From Tetmemena sp. SeJ-2015 (lineage: Eukaryota; Ciliophora; Spirotrichea; Sporadotrichida; Oxytrichidae): DNA of 64,000 nucleotides. The DNA lies in the NCBI GenBank assembly GCA_027382625.1, contig JAJKFJ010021086.1:36969-100968 (forward strand). Direction: 5' to 3'. The translations under genes and the position numbers were made by a program. Positions 42,455 through 52,269 of this stretch are shown piece by piece. The notes under the pieces were generated by a model. The model did no database searches and was not told where the DNA came from. It saw only the letters and a list, made by a program, of their open reading frames with translations. Each line of letters begins with the position of its first letter. Position 1 is the stretch's first letter.

Positions 42455-42665
42455 TTGGCCCCCCAAAACACTTTTAAATTTTTTATTAAAGCAAATAAAA
42501 AATGGAACATAAATAATTTGGGTAAAGGGGTTAAAAATCAAGGGAAGAATTTTCCTAGCGTAGGGGGTTTTTAGAGATTAAGGGAAGGTGGGAAAATAAA
42601 TAAAAATTTTTTCATTTTATTAATGGGGAAAATAAAAAAAAGGGGGAATAATTAATTTAAGAATA
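42455..42665. other. Homopolymer-rich low-quality stretch
   Basis: Runs such as GGCCCCCC, GGGGG, A8 and T6 crowd together here, unlike the flanking genes. No coding sense can be made of it. The same texture dominates 54.9-59.3 kb. Confidence 0.5.
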
Positions 42666-42849
42666 ATTTAAAATTAAAACTAAAATTTGTTTATTTAGTT
42701 TCCCTTTATTTTTCCTATTAATTTCTCAAATTTTAAGATTCTGATTTTACAATCTATTAAATTTACGACAATCGTTTTCCCATAAATATAGATTGAATGC
42801 TTGATAGTTTCTTCGATATCCTTGCTTTTTAACTCCGTGCATTCAGACT

Positions 42850-43692
42850 CACGGCAGGGGAAAAATTTAGCATGCTCTCTGCTTTGAAATGAGGCATACC
42901 TTAAAGAGCTTGAAGCAAGGTTTCATGATCGAAGATCAAGGTTCTTAGGTCATAGTCACTCTAAGAATGTCAAGCACTTTCATGAACTCTTCGTTATCAG
43001 TACCAGCTCTCATTAAACTACGCAACATTGCCTCTTGCTGCTTGGAAATGTATTTAGTTCTTAAATTAATATCAAAGACTAATCATCTCTAATTAAGTTT
43101 AATTTGCTATGTGATCACTTACATCATCATCATCATCATCTCCGTAGTCTTCATACTCCTCGATCTCTACATCTTTGCCACTTATGATTTTTATCATCAT
43201 CTGTTGCTGCTATTATTGGCTCATCTATGTCTAGTTTTACTAAATGTATTTTAAGCCTGCTCATTGGAATCTTATCTGTTGAAGTCCCTTGCTTTAGGTA
43301 AATAAACTCGATTTTGACCAGCGCAACCTGGACGGTTATATGACTAGCTGCCACCTCCCTCTTGATTTGTCATGCTTAAAAGATTCTGAGGTCTTATTGG
43401 CCCCTTTGCGTTGAAAAAGCTGCTCATACCTGTGTTAGATCCTGAGCCTGATACGCCTAAGACTCCTTCACTTGTGAGTAGGGCTGAATGTATTTATACC
43501 TGCTGCAGCAGATGTCTGTCTTGGGTTTGAGAGGGACCGAAGGACAGGCTAAGTAGTGTTAGACTAGGAGGATGTATTGACATCTGTGTTTTTGCTGCCT
43601 CCATCATTTGCACCTGGATTACTTTAACTATTAGTTAAGCTCTGTAATTGACCGTTGCTTGCGGTGTCTTTGCTGTTTTCTTAACTGGACAT
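42850..43692 (-). CDS. Low-complexity acidic/Q-rich protein
   Basis: Starts MSSQENSKDTASNGQLQSLT (ATG at 43690-43692, reverse), followed by NSQSNPGANDGGSKNTDVNT, SSQSNTTQPVLRSLSNPRQT. A frame break leads to ALLTSEGVLGVSGSGSNTGM, SSFFNAKGPIRPQNLLSMTN, QEGGGSQSYNRP. Another break leads to YIQQNQTQMSQQQQQQMMIK, SGKDVEIEEYEDYGDDDDDD directly before a GTAAGT donor. The next exon reads FDINLRTKYISKQQEAMLRS, LMRAGTDNEEFMKVLDILRV, TMTQEP. The C-terminal helical part looks conserved in character but I cannot name it. The aspartate run corresponds to a (CAT) repeat at 43,122-43,140. A nuclear regulatory protein is possible; this is a guess from composition. Confidence 0.5.
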
Positions 43693-43759
43693 TATTCTTA
43701 AATTTGTTCTTAACTCGAACTTTAGAACTTTTCATCAATTCCTCTACTCGATTCAAATC

Positions 43760-44450
43760 CCTTCCCTGGAGTTTAAAATATTGAAAGATAAAGATTATGA
43801 TAAACTGAAGCTAATTAATAGTCTAATTTATAAAAGTGCGAGAAAGAGAGAGTTTGGTTTGAATTCTTGAAAGAAATTAAGTAAGAATTGTTTACTGGGC
43901 AATTGGTAGTAGGGGATTGAAACTAAACTACTGCTTTAGATTTCAAGATGGATAATATAAGCAGGTCGAAACCTGAGCAACACTTGCTAGTCTATCAACT
44001 ATCTGCTGTATATAGATAGATACTCATTCAAATGTAATCATATTTTTAGATAGTAGATGACAGGAAGCTTGCTAATTATGGGGAGGGGATTGAAACATAT
44101 ATAATGATTGAGGAAAAAAAAATCCACAAACGTGGGCAAAGCATATATCCTCACTCGAACTCCTCACGAGGGATTAAAAACTATATGAGAAACTCCATCA
44201 ATAACAAAATTAAACTTAAATGTGAGAATGATTATAAAAAGTACATATTTTGCTTTGAATGTTAGGTAAATTGATTTTCTTTAGTAATCTTATTTGTAAT
44301 TTTACAGTTGCAGCAGCAGAAGCTTGAAAGTATTTCACATAACTACTTTACTATGAAGTGTAGTGAATTTAAGTTTTGAGTCTTTGAACAGCATATACAC
44401 AGTTTTTATTTAGAAAGAGCCTGCGAAAGTGAGTCATTATTTTCTTTCAC
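43760..44450. other. AT-rich spacer, no gene seen
   Basis: No coding frame. Two copies of GGGGATTGAAAC occur near 43,914 and 44,085. Would contain the left end of the TBE-like element, but no inverted repeat with 49.0 kb and no C4A4 tract is visible. Confidence 0.35.
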
Positions 44451-44464
44451 TCTCTATATGGCGC

Positions 44465-46265
44465 ATTCACTGAATTTGCTGCTGCCAGCAACTGTAGAGC
44501 AGCGCCTGCTTCACCGAGCCATACTGAGTGATGAGCGAGAGCAGAGTCTCTTTAAGAAGCCACTACAGACTTTGAGATCCATAGAGTTGGTGTCCAGGCA
44601 AGGCTTGGCTTCCACTATATCTGATAACTCGCAATGTCGGATCAATGTGACTAGGGGCAGGTCTAATTCGAAGATGGATTTGCCGGGGATTTAGGCATAC
44701 TCGAAGTTCCCCACGAAGACCTTGGGTAGGCTCGGCCCTTTGGTCAGAAAGTAGAAGTGCTCAGATACCTATGGGTGACTCCTTAGCTATGGATGCCTTT
44801 TACTATAGAAAGCATATCTTCCAGTACCTCGAGCAGCATGTCTGGCGTGTCAGGTCTCTTCGTGCACTATGCAAACGTTTAGTCGAAATCTTGGTACACA
44901 AGCAGCAGTCCCTTGCTCCAGATGTGGCGAGTCAAAACCTTCAACGCCATGGCTCTTTAAGTGCGAGACAACCTTGAAATCCAGTTAAACTTAAGATAAA
45001 TAAGTGAAGTGAATCGAAAGTTTGAGAAATAATATCAGAAATGACATTCTTAATTGATAAGTGATTAGTTTAATAGTGAGAGCAAGATAATGATTGGTTA
45101 ATAATTTTAAAACATAATATAGTTGGTTGTTTAATAATTTAACTATCTCTAAAATTAATTAATTCCATTCTGATTGGTTTACTCTATCAGCAATCGTAAT
45201 TAACCAATGGGATGGCAAAGTTTGATTTATAATTAATAATATTTCCTCTATTTGTTAATATTTTAAACACCCTTCTTTTTCTTTGAAACCTGAAAATGTG
45301 CTGATAGACAAGGATCTGCCTTATTATTTTAAGAAAGATCTTATTTCTCAAACTTTACATTCACTTCACTAATTTATCTTAATCATAAAGGGCTAGGCGT
45401 CGTTCTTTAGCAGCTCCTTGTTTTAGAATACGTGATAGCTCTCACCCCTCTGAGTGCCATCCGGGGGGGCGGAGAAGAGCTAGCCAAAGGCTGCCTTATG
45501 CTCGCTATTCTGCGTGAGCTACCACCGAATCGTTAATGTAACCTCCAAGCCTTCCAGCGCTTGCCCAAGGCAGATTTGATATGCTAACGCTGTCACACGA
45601 GAAGAGCAGATTTAGAGGACTCAAGCTTTGCAGAGTAGCACCAGGGCTTTACCTCCTGCTCGAGTGAATTGTGACAGCTTGACATGGCTTTTGCGACTCC
45701 TCCAGCTTCAACTCTTTTATCTTTTATTCGATCTCTCGATGGGTGAGCAGGGCAAGAGCTATTACCATGGTACCGAGAGTCTTTGCACTAAGCAGTTCGT
45801 AGGCTTCTGTAATCTCTTAAGGCTTGAGCATCTACATGAGGAGGTCGAGAATCCGATTTAGAGAAGCGCATCCACAGGATGCTTGGCCAGGTGTTCCTTC
45901 AGTTGGAGGGAGTTCAGAAAGATTGGAATCTTCCCGAACATAGGAGGCACTCGTACTTGTCTCATACCTTCATCCGCTGGTATCAGCATTTGACTCTCGC
46001 GTGAATCTTCGAGTGCTTTTTTATTTTCGTTGCATTGAAGATCTTTCCGCAGTGCCGGCATTCCATCAGAAGCCTTGGTCTCTGCCCCTACCTCTTTTAG
46101 TGGCCTAGTCACTATAGCAGCCATAGCTCTAGCCAGTAGTCGTATTGCTCCTCGCCTTGCCTCCTTAACAGCGAGGCTTTGGATAACTGCTCAGAGTTAT
46201 AATTTTGGTGTGGTCTTCCTTGGCTCTGTAGCAGGTATGATATTGGCAAGTCTCTTTCATATTAA
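44465..46265 (-). CDS. TBE zinc-finger/kinase-like ORF (57-kDa type), broken
   Basis: Minus strand. First finger: MECRHCGKIFNATKIKKHSK-IH (about 45,990-46,055), C-x2-C...H-x3-H. Second finger: KYECLLCSGRF, frame break, SLQLKEHLAKHP (about 45,890-45,965). Then ILDLLMQMLKPQEITEAYEL, EIEQKIKELKLEESQKPCQA and ESYHVFQNKELLKNDAQPFM. After a 392-bp inserted element come ALKVLTRHIWSKGLLLVYQD, DMLLEVLEDMLSIVKGIHSQ, GVTHRYLSTSTF, frame break, LPKVFVGNFEYAQIPGKSIF. The order resembles a kinase C-lobe, but the HRD catalytic Asp is Tyr and the DFG motif reads GNF, so activity is unlikely if these bases are right. Five or more frameshifts make it non-functional as written. Confidence 0.55.
44991..45382. 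mobile_element. 392-bp MITE-like insertion with 42-bp TIRs
   Basis: The first 42 bases (44991-45032) and the reverse complement of the last 42 (45341-45382) differ at only three positions. Both ends carry TTAA, so a TTAA target duplication is possible. The interior is AT-rich with no ORF. Removing it with one TTAA joins the zinc-finger/kinase ORF in frame (QPFM to SLTGFQ). It is therefore a small non-autonomous element nested in the TBE-like element. Confidence 0.75.
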
Positions 46266-46474
46266 ATAGTTAATAATTTATTTGTTTAATTATAGAATAC
46301 ATTAGCTTACGTCAGAAGCATAAGTCGCAAGGTTAATTTACCCTATATAATTTTAATCATCACGCATCGGTTGTTAAGTACTAAAGTTATAATAGAGCTA
46401 TATGCAACTGATTTTAATTATACTTAAAGCTTATCTATAGCGTGTAGAACCTGCCGGACCTAGCATCAGTCACT

Positions 46475-47990
46475 ATGAACCTGAGCTTCAGAACACACAC
46501 GAGCATTAACCAGACTCACATCGTCAAAAGCAAGCAACTTGAGTCGCGCTTCAGCTCGAAGAGCGACCTCTACTCATACCTCAAGTTTCAAGGTAAGATA
46601 TTCCACATCGCTGAAGCTTCAATAGATGGCTTCCACCTTCCAAGCGCACAAGCCTGAGATTGCTCTGAGATGCCCTCTTGGGCCAGAAGCTGCTGATAAG
46701 GACTGCAGAGCTCGTGCTGATCAGCGTGCCCTACTATCCAGAGCTCTCAGTTGGCAGCATCTTTGCAATGGTGAAAGGGGACAAAGAGCTACTCCAGCAT
46801 CTAAGCTACTATGATGATGTGGGAGAGCTGTCAGAGAGAAACTTCATGCTTGCCATGCTGGCCACCCTCAGAGGGAACTTCATCCAGAGGCTTGTCCATG
46901 CCCAACAGCAGGAGAGGATGTCAGGAAACTCGAGGAGAAGAAGCACGAGACTATTCTAACAAAATTAATCAAGAGTTTTTGATATGATAATTTGAAACTT
47001 TATTTTCATTTTTAAATAAATAATAGATGCTATAAATCCGAATTATTGATTTAAATTAGTTCAGTAGATTTAATCATCAGACTTTAATTCTCTTGTTAAG
47101 CGATTTTAAGCTCTATAAAATTTTCCAACACTTTATTTATGAAAACCTCTCTTCTAATATTCCCTTATCAATTTCTAAAGTATACTTCTTTTTGAGAATA
47201 GTCAGAATTATGAACCAATCTCTAAGTCACGTTCTTAAAGTGATGCTTCACATTAAGTGCGGAGCCTATTGGTGTGATGGTGACTGGTTCGAACCCCACA
47301 TGCATCTTTCTTTTTTTAAGGTGTGGCTGATAGCAATACCTTTAATTGATTTTAAATGTGTGGAGATAAAATCAAATTCTTTGCAAAGAGTCATTGGTAA
47401 AAGGATTTGGGCATAAAAAGGAGATTGAGCAAAAATATGTATTCACCTTTATGGATTATAATGTATTTTTTGAGCCAGTTCATGGCAGCTATTTCGCATT
47501 CAAATATATTGTTAAGTTTTATTGTTAATACTTTATTTTAATGAGAGTTATTATAAATCACAAATTATTAAGGATGGTTAAAGGAAGCATTAGAACTGAA
47601 AACTAATTCATTTAAATAGGCTTTGATTTGGTTCTCGCCCATTCGAATAATTTATTAATTTTGAGCACCACCCTGATTGTTAGAATATTGAGATCAGCGC
47701 CGAGATGCTCAGGAGCCTGGAAGCCCGCCATACTATTTGAGTAAGTTTTCAGTCTAAAGAGAGCAAGGGTAGAGCCTTCATTCTATTGAAGATCAAGTCT
47801 GGCAAGCGAAAGTAGTAAAAGAGGAAGCGGTATGAGATAAGCTGAGCCTATGAGGGAAGAGAGGATTCGCTCCGTCTTAATGGCAGCTTCACCAACAGCT
47901 AGAGGCCCCTGGACCATAAGATGAGCATGCTGAGGTCTTCTCCAGCCAAGTGTCTGATGACATGAAAGAAAAGTCTAGGTATATGGGCTA
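46475..47990 (+). CDS. TBE middle ORF (22-kDa type), interrupted
   Basis: Starts MNLSFRTHTSINQTHIVKSK (ATG 46475), QLESRFSSKSDLYSYLKFQ. After frame changes it reads MASTFQAHKPEIALRCPLG, QKLLIRTAELVLISVPYYPE, LSVGSIFAMVKGDKELLQHL, SYYDDVGELSERNFMLAMLA, TLRGNFIQRLVHAQQQERMS, ending RRRSTRLF-Gln at 46959. A 704-bp AT-rich insertion follows. At 47,664 the same frame resumes EHHPDCQNIEISAEMLRSLE, ARHTIQVSFQSKESKGRAFI, LLKIKSGKRKQQKRKRYEIS. The total is about 230 residues. The function of this ORF in TBEs is not known; the assignment rests on its position between transposase and zinc-finger/kinase ORFs and on its size. Confidence 0.45.
46960..47663. mobile_element. 704-bp insertion in TBE middle ORF
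   Basis: Bounded by a 10-bp perfect inverted repeat (CAAAATTAAT at 46960-46969 and its complement at 47654-47663). AT-rich, with one unconvincing plus-strand frame (47093-47416). A GGTTCGAACCCCA motif at about 47,287-47,299 recalls a tRNA T-arm, but no cloverleaf can be built around it. The reading frame of the host ORF is the same on both sides. Confidence 0.5.
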
Positions 47991-48122
47991 AAGTAGCTAC
48001 AAATTAAAATATAATAACTTTAATTAACTGACTCTCACTTCCATCTGCGGGCCAGTCTTCAAACAGTCCACTATCTCAATCGATCGAATGGCGCTCAACA
48101 AAAAGTAGTATCTCGCCAGCGC

Positions 48123-49007
48123 TCACTTATAGTAGGCTTTCTTTCTGGAGATGACCTCCTTGATGAAGCTGAACTCCGACGAGTAGGGAGTATTGAAGAT
48201 GAGCTCTATTTGTGAGCAGCTCATGCCTGTGCTAAAACAGGTAAGTTATGCGCTCTGAAGTTATCAGGGAAGACGATGAGCTACCCTACGGATGGCGCTC
48301 CCTAAACTTGGTCAACTCCATTGCGATGATCTCGATGGTGAGAGAAATCTCACAAAGAGCGAACCCTTCCAGGCCCGAATGCGAGCTGACCATAACCAGC
48401 GCCGACATGGTATCAAGCTTAATCCTCTCCTTGAGCAGGACTTAGTTCAGGTCAGGCTTGAGCAAGAACCTGATGGTTGTATGGTAATGCTTTAAGATGG
48501 TCTCGTCGAGGTAGACGATGTAAGCCCTCAGGCCTTTGAGCGCCAGCATCAGCCTGTAGACGCTTGCTTAAGTACTCAATATCTCCTCCCGGTTGGGTCT
48601 GCTCAGGCTGTCGTCGCTCCTGGTCGCCTTGAACTTGATGCCATGCGCGCGGTAGATCCTTCTCAGATAGACCTTGCTAAGCATTGCCTCGGAGTTGCTG
48701 TGATGAAACATAAGGCATTGCTGAGAGAGGCTGAGGTGCTTCCATGCTGCCAGAGAAAGTTCGCGCAAGAGTAAGCAGAGGTGTTCGAACGTGAGCAGGG
48801 GAGCAGCTATACTCCATCTTAATGCCCTGTCTGAGCCCTGAGCACCCTTCAGCATACTTTCTGTATTGAGAACAATCTTACTCCAATCGCAGCCATGATC
48901 TTGGCGTAGGAGCAATTTACCAGGCTGTCCGCGGAGTGCGTTAATGTTCTGAACCTCAGAAGGATTGCGAGTTCAGCGAGCTAAGGTGGAAGTGCTTTCT
49001 TCTGCAT
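48123..49007 (-). CDS. DDE transposase, TBE 42-kDa type, frameshifted
   Basis: Starts MQKKALPPQLAELAILLRFR (ATG at 49005-49007, reverse). A frame change leads to the long ORF with LLTFEHLCLLLRELSLAAWK, then a helix-turn-helix-like LSKVYLRRIYRAHGIKFKAT and NREEILSTQASVYRLMLALK. First catalytic Asp is in YIVYLDETILKHYH (about 48,506). After a frame change the second is in LIVFPDNFRAHN (about 48,264). After another change the catalytic Glu is in IFNTPYSSEFSFIKEVI (about 48,157). The second Asp and Glu lie 104 bases apart, that is D34E or D35E, as in Tc1/mariner and ciliate TBE/Tec transposases. It ends at TGA 48123-48125 or, by read-through, near 48,025. The full catalytic triad is recognisable but spread over three frames. 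Confidence 0.7.
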
Positions 49008-49249
49008 CGCAATGAAAAATAAAGGTTTTAAAATGATTATTCTTTCTTTACCCTTTATCTTCAATTACCCTTCTTGATTGAATTATCTAAAGGCCCGGAG
49101 GAGTTCAAGAGAATGAAAGATTGCTAAATTTGTAGACGCTTACTATAATCTTATCACTTTTTCTTCTTCTCTTGGTGCCCTTATTTTGCATTAAAAAATT
49201 TATCAATTAAACAATTTAAGAAAATATTGTTAGAAGAAATCAATCTTGC

Positions 49250-49560
49250 TTCCTGAAGACTTCCTCTTTGGAGATTAGAAAGCAGTTGCTATTCTCCAAA
49301 GTGCTCAAGAGATTATATAGTTGTTAAAGATTGTTACTGATGAAGAATGGGTCTCTATTTTCTCAATTAGATGTTTTATTGCTGGCCCCATAATTCTTAT
49401 TCCATCTTTAAAGGAAATCGAGTCACCCACGAATTCATTTTCCTTATTGAGCTGACAAAAGGTGTTGCGTGATTTTGATTGCTAATTGAAAAGAATTTAG
49501 TATCTAAGGAAGAATGATCCTTCAAGAGTAAATGCATGTCTAGTTGGTTGGACTTTTGTC
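49250..49560 (-). CDS. Unknown protein fragment
   Basis: One minus-strand frame reads FCQLNKENEFVGDSISFKDG, IRIMGPAIKHLIEKIETHSS, SVTIFNNYIIS, then TGA. A frame change continues LSTLENSNCFLISKEEVFRK. Upstream, ISNQNHATPF lies in another frame. Coding composition is good but no family is recognised and both ends are open. Confidence 0.35.
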
Positions 49561-49569
49561 TACAAAGTT

Positions 49570-50150
49570 AGAGTCACAAGTTACTATTGAGAAAATCAGT
49601 GAATAAGTGAATAAATTCAAATACTTTTAAATAAAATCAAATTATTAATAAATTTGTAATTGAAGTTTGAAGCTTAGATTACTTATTTAATAACGACAAG
49701 TTTGAAGATGCTTATTTTAAATAACTATTTAACATTATTCGCCCTTTGAGCCTTCCTTTAATATATTTTGACAGTTCATAACTCCTTCTACTTGCTCTTT
49801 TCATTCTTCTTTTCGATTGTGCTTCATCAATCTTCACATCCTATCAGAGCACATTTTTCATATTTGCAGATCATATCACTTTACAAACCTTTCCGATATT
49901 TACTAATTTTTACTAACGAGGAATTGTACACACTTTATCTGCTTGTGTTTCCATGCCTTTTGTGCCCTTTATTCTAGCTTAAAAAAAGTATAAGCTAAGT
50001 GGAAAAAAATGAATTTGAAAGATCTACTCCTAATGAAAAATCGATTTGGAATAACTGAGTTCGAATTTCGACCTCGCCAATTTGCACAAAAGAATTTTAG
50101 ATACATAGATCGTCTACTGTCGTATTGTTCGCTATGGCAATTCTGAAACT
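49570..50150. other. AT-rich spacer, no gene seen
   Basis: No coding frame apart from an AT-biased plus-strand ORF (49768-49977) with membrane-like composition and no support. A GAGTTCGAAT motif near 50,058 does not extend to a tRNA. Confidence 0.3.
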
Positions 50151-50554
50151 AGATGTCTTCCTTAGTTCCTGTTTTTTTAGTGTTTCTTGACGAGTCAACG
50201 TCAATGATCCCTTGAGATTGGTTTCAGCTTCTGAAATCCAATTAAAGCGCAACGAATATTGAACGTACCTCCTCTTCCTTTAACTGCCTCCCACTAGAGT
50301 TGGTTGCCAGTAATGCCTTGGTTGAAGGTGGGTTGTAGTACTTCTCTTTTCGCTTCGCTAATTGCTTAGGTTTGCTGTCTTATGCTTCTATTTTATGTTT
50401 TTTTGATGACTTTGTCTTAGTCTGAGCTTTTGATTAAATTGTCCTCCTCAACTTGACTAGGAGCTTCTCTCATTGTGCAGTGTTAGAGCAAAGTCCTGCT
50501 TCCCCTTTCACACTACTGATTTTCTACTAAGTTTTAAATACCAAAGAACTTAAA

Positions 50555-51245
50555 AAGTCTTCTCATTACCTAGTGATTAAGTCAAGACTTCTTTGAACTG
50601 GTGCTAAAAGAAGAGGTCGATAGTGTGAATTGGCGAGAATTTGAGGTTCTTTAAAGTTTTGACAAACTTTTCGCCCCAGGTATCTCCTACCCTCTTGTAT
50701 ATCACCTTCCTTCCTGTCCACTCCAAGCTCGTATCTAAGCGCGAAGTCATAATGAAGCCCATCTTGACGAAGAACATGCTTGCCGAAACTTTTCATAAAT
50801 CCCAGCTACCAGAGTCATGCTCCTTTGATTGTATACTTACTGCGATTGCATGTATTGTTATAAGTCTTGAATGAATAGTTCTCCATAGCCTTATCGTTTA
50901 AATTCAGTTCTGGTTGCCTTGTGAAATATGTAAAAGTTCAAATTATTTGCTTTCTCCTCAATGTAGAAGGCAGCTTTAACCCTGGTCCACCTGTATTGCG
51001 ACTTAACTCTATTTTTTTGAAAACGATTTTCCAGTAAGAGGGTGCTTATTAGAGTTTTCTCGTTGATTCTTTAAAAATTAAAGGTTAAGTGTAATATACT
51101 TTCCAGATCAGGCAAGGATGGATTAGTATCCTTTGATAAAAAAGAGTATTGAGGGGTTCAAGTCGGATTTGTGTCATTTGGATAATGAGAGTTATGTGCT
51201 AAAGTTCTAGAACTTCTCAATCTCTCTGATTAGATGCTTTTCCAT
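50555..51245 (-). CDS. Unknown protein
   Basis: Starts MEKHLIREIEKFQNFSTQLS (ATG at 51243-51245, reverse), LSKQHKSDLNPSILFFIKGY, QSILAQSGKYITLNLQFLKN. It continues NKHPLTGKSFSKKQSQVAIQ and, nearer the end, VSASMFFVKMGFIMTSRLDT, SLEWTGRKVIYKRVGDTWGE, KFVKTLKNLKFSPIHTIDLF. A second frame is open over the same DNA (KSFGKHVLRQDGLHYDFALR), but the first has better residue patterns. About 230 residues. I considered a Mediator or replication-factor subunit but cannot support either. Confidence 0.45.
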
Positions 51246-51509
51246 TTTCAAATTTCAAATAACAATTACCGAATTTAAATTAGCAAACAATTAAAAAAAT
51301 TTATGTTATTGCTGTCACAGAATTAATTAAGGAAACTGTCACTTGTTTGACTATTAGAGACTTTGCAGTTGAGATTAAATTTCGTTCGTTAATCATTCTT
51401 AACGCTAAGAACTTTAGAGATCAGGCCGCCAATGATATTTATTTAATAGGTATTCTTAATATAATTCAAATTAATTAAAAGACGTTTCATATTTAAATTC
51501 AATGTTGTA

Positions 51510-52060
51510 CAATATTTAAAAGTTTTGAACTCCTTGATGTCATCAAGGATCTGCTTCATGTACTTGGGCTTGTAGAAGATCTCCTTTTGTTTTTTAAAGT
51601 TTTATCTCTTGAGCGTGGACTCTTGAAAACGAAGAGATCTATCTACATTATTTATTTGCTTGTCTAGTTCGATCTCCATCTTGGTCTAAATGAACTGCTT
51701 CTGCCACTTCTCTATGACGTTGATGCACTGGATGAAGGTGCTAATGGCTATGAAAGGATTGATCTTGACGATCTTTCTTATGAATTAGTAAGCATATTCT
51801 TTAATAATAGATGCCGATCTTAGCTCTGCCCTTGTAGCAGATTTCATTACTGACGGAGTCGAGAAGAGCCTCCATCTTAGTATCGTTCGAGTAGATGTAT
51901 TTAGAGATGGTCCAGATGAGCTTCAAACCGTTAAAGAGCAAGGGGAGGGTTTCTTCAATCGCAGCTAATTCTCATCGCTAAGTCCTTAGACAGAAAGAGG
52001 AGCTTTGAGAAGGAACCCAACTAAGAGTTGTAGTGTTTCATCGATAACCCATCTTAGTTA
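51510..52060 (-). CDS. Dynein heavy chain tail fragment
   Basis: Minus strand reads LAAIEETLPLLFNGLKLIWT, ISKYIYSNDTKMEALLDSVS, NEICYKGRAKI. After an AT-rich break comes AISTFIQCINVIEKWQKQFI, QTKMEIELDKQINNVDRSLR, FQESTLKRQNFKKQKEIFYK, PKYMKQILDDIKEFKTF. The LKLIWTISKYYN-type motif followed by the short helical repeat and a VIEKWQ...F segment matches the N-terminal stem (DHC_N1) of axonemal dynein heavy chains, where intermediate chains bind. No AAA+ motor sequence lies in the window, so at most one segment of a roughly 4,000-residue gene is present. Confidence is moderate, from motif spacing alone. Confidence 0.6.
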
Positions 52061-52269
52061 AATAATTAGATTAGTTGACTTTTAAAATTTAATGTATTAG
52101 CTGAAAGAGATTCAAATTACATTTATTCCATCACCAAAAGCTATTCAAACTTTGAAATTGGAATTATGTGGAATGAGTTTGAGAGAAACCAAATGCAAAT
52201 AAGTTTCAGTAAATGAGTAGACTTTAAAGAGTTGGCAACTCATTTTAATGAATTTTCTGACTTGGGATA

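Larger units (their letters stand above)
44455..49010. mobile_element. Degenerate TBE-type (Tc1/mariner superfamily) transposon
   Basis: Three ORFs with higher GC than the surroundings are packed together. They are a DDE transposase (48,123-49,007, minus), a middle ORF of unknown function (46,475-47,990, plus) and a protein with two C2H2 zinc fingers followed by a kinase-like domain (44,465-46,265, minus). This trio is what is known of the telomere-bearing elements (TBE) of Oxytricha: a 42-kDa transposase, a 22-kDa ORF, and a 57-kDa zinc finger/kinase ORF. The element is about 4.5 kb here, of which about 1.1 kb is two inserted smaller elements; without them it is about 3.4 kb. TBE termini normally carry C4A4 repeats; none is present, so the ends are missing or diverged. 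All three ORFs have frameshifts. Confidence 0.65.

Noticed and set aside
42455..42480. C6A4 as a possible C4A4 telomere or TBE end
   Set aside because: Single GGCCCCCCAAAAC with no repeat of the unit; fits homopolymer inflation.
43118..43140. CAT triplet repeat as a CRISPR-like or satellite repeat
   Set aside because: It encodes the poly-Asp tract of the protein on the minus strand.
45628..45861. Plus-strand ORFs over the zinc-finger/kinase region (45.6-46.3 kb)
   Set aside because: The minus strand carries the zinc-finger motifs; these plus frames are their shadows.
47250..47310. Possible tRNA from a GGTTCGAACCCCA T-arm-like motif
   Set aside because: The stem around the loop pairs poorly and no acceptor, D or anticodon arm can be folded at the right distances.
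47093..47416. 107-residue plus ORF inside the 704-bp insertion
   Set aside because: Composition is that of AT-rich DNA with no family resemblance. It could be a relic but is not supported.
50040..50090. Possible tRNA or SINE from GAGTTCGAAT
   Set aside because: No cloverleaf and no A-box at the correct spacing.
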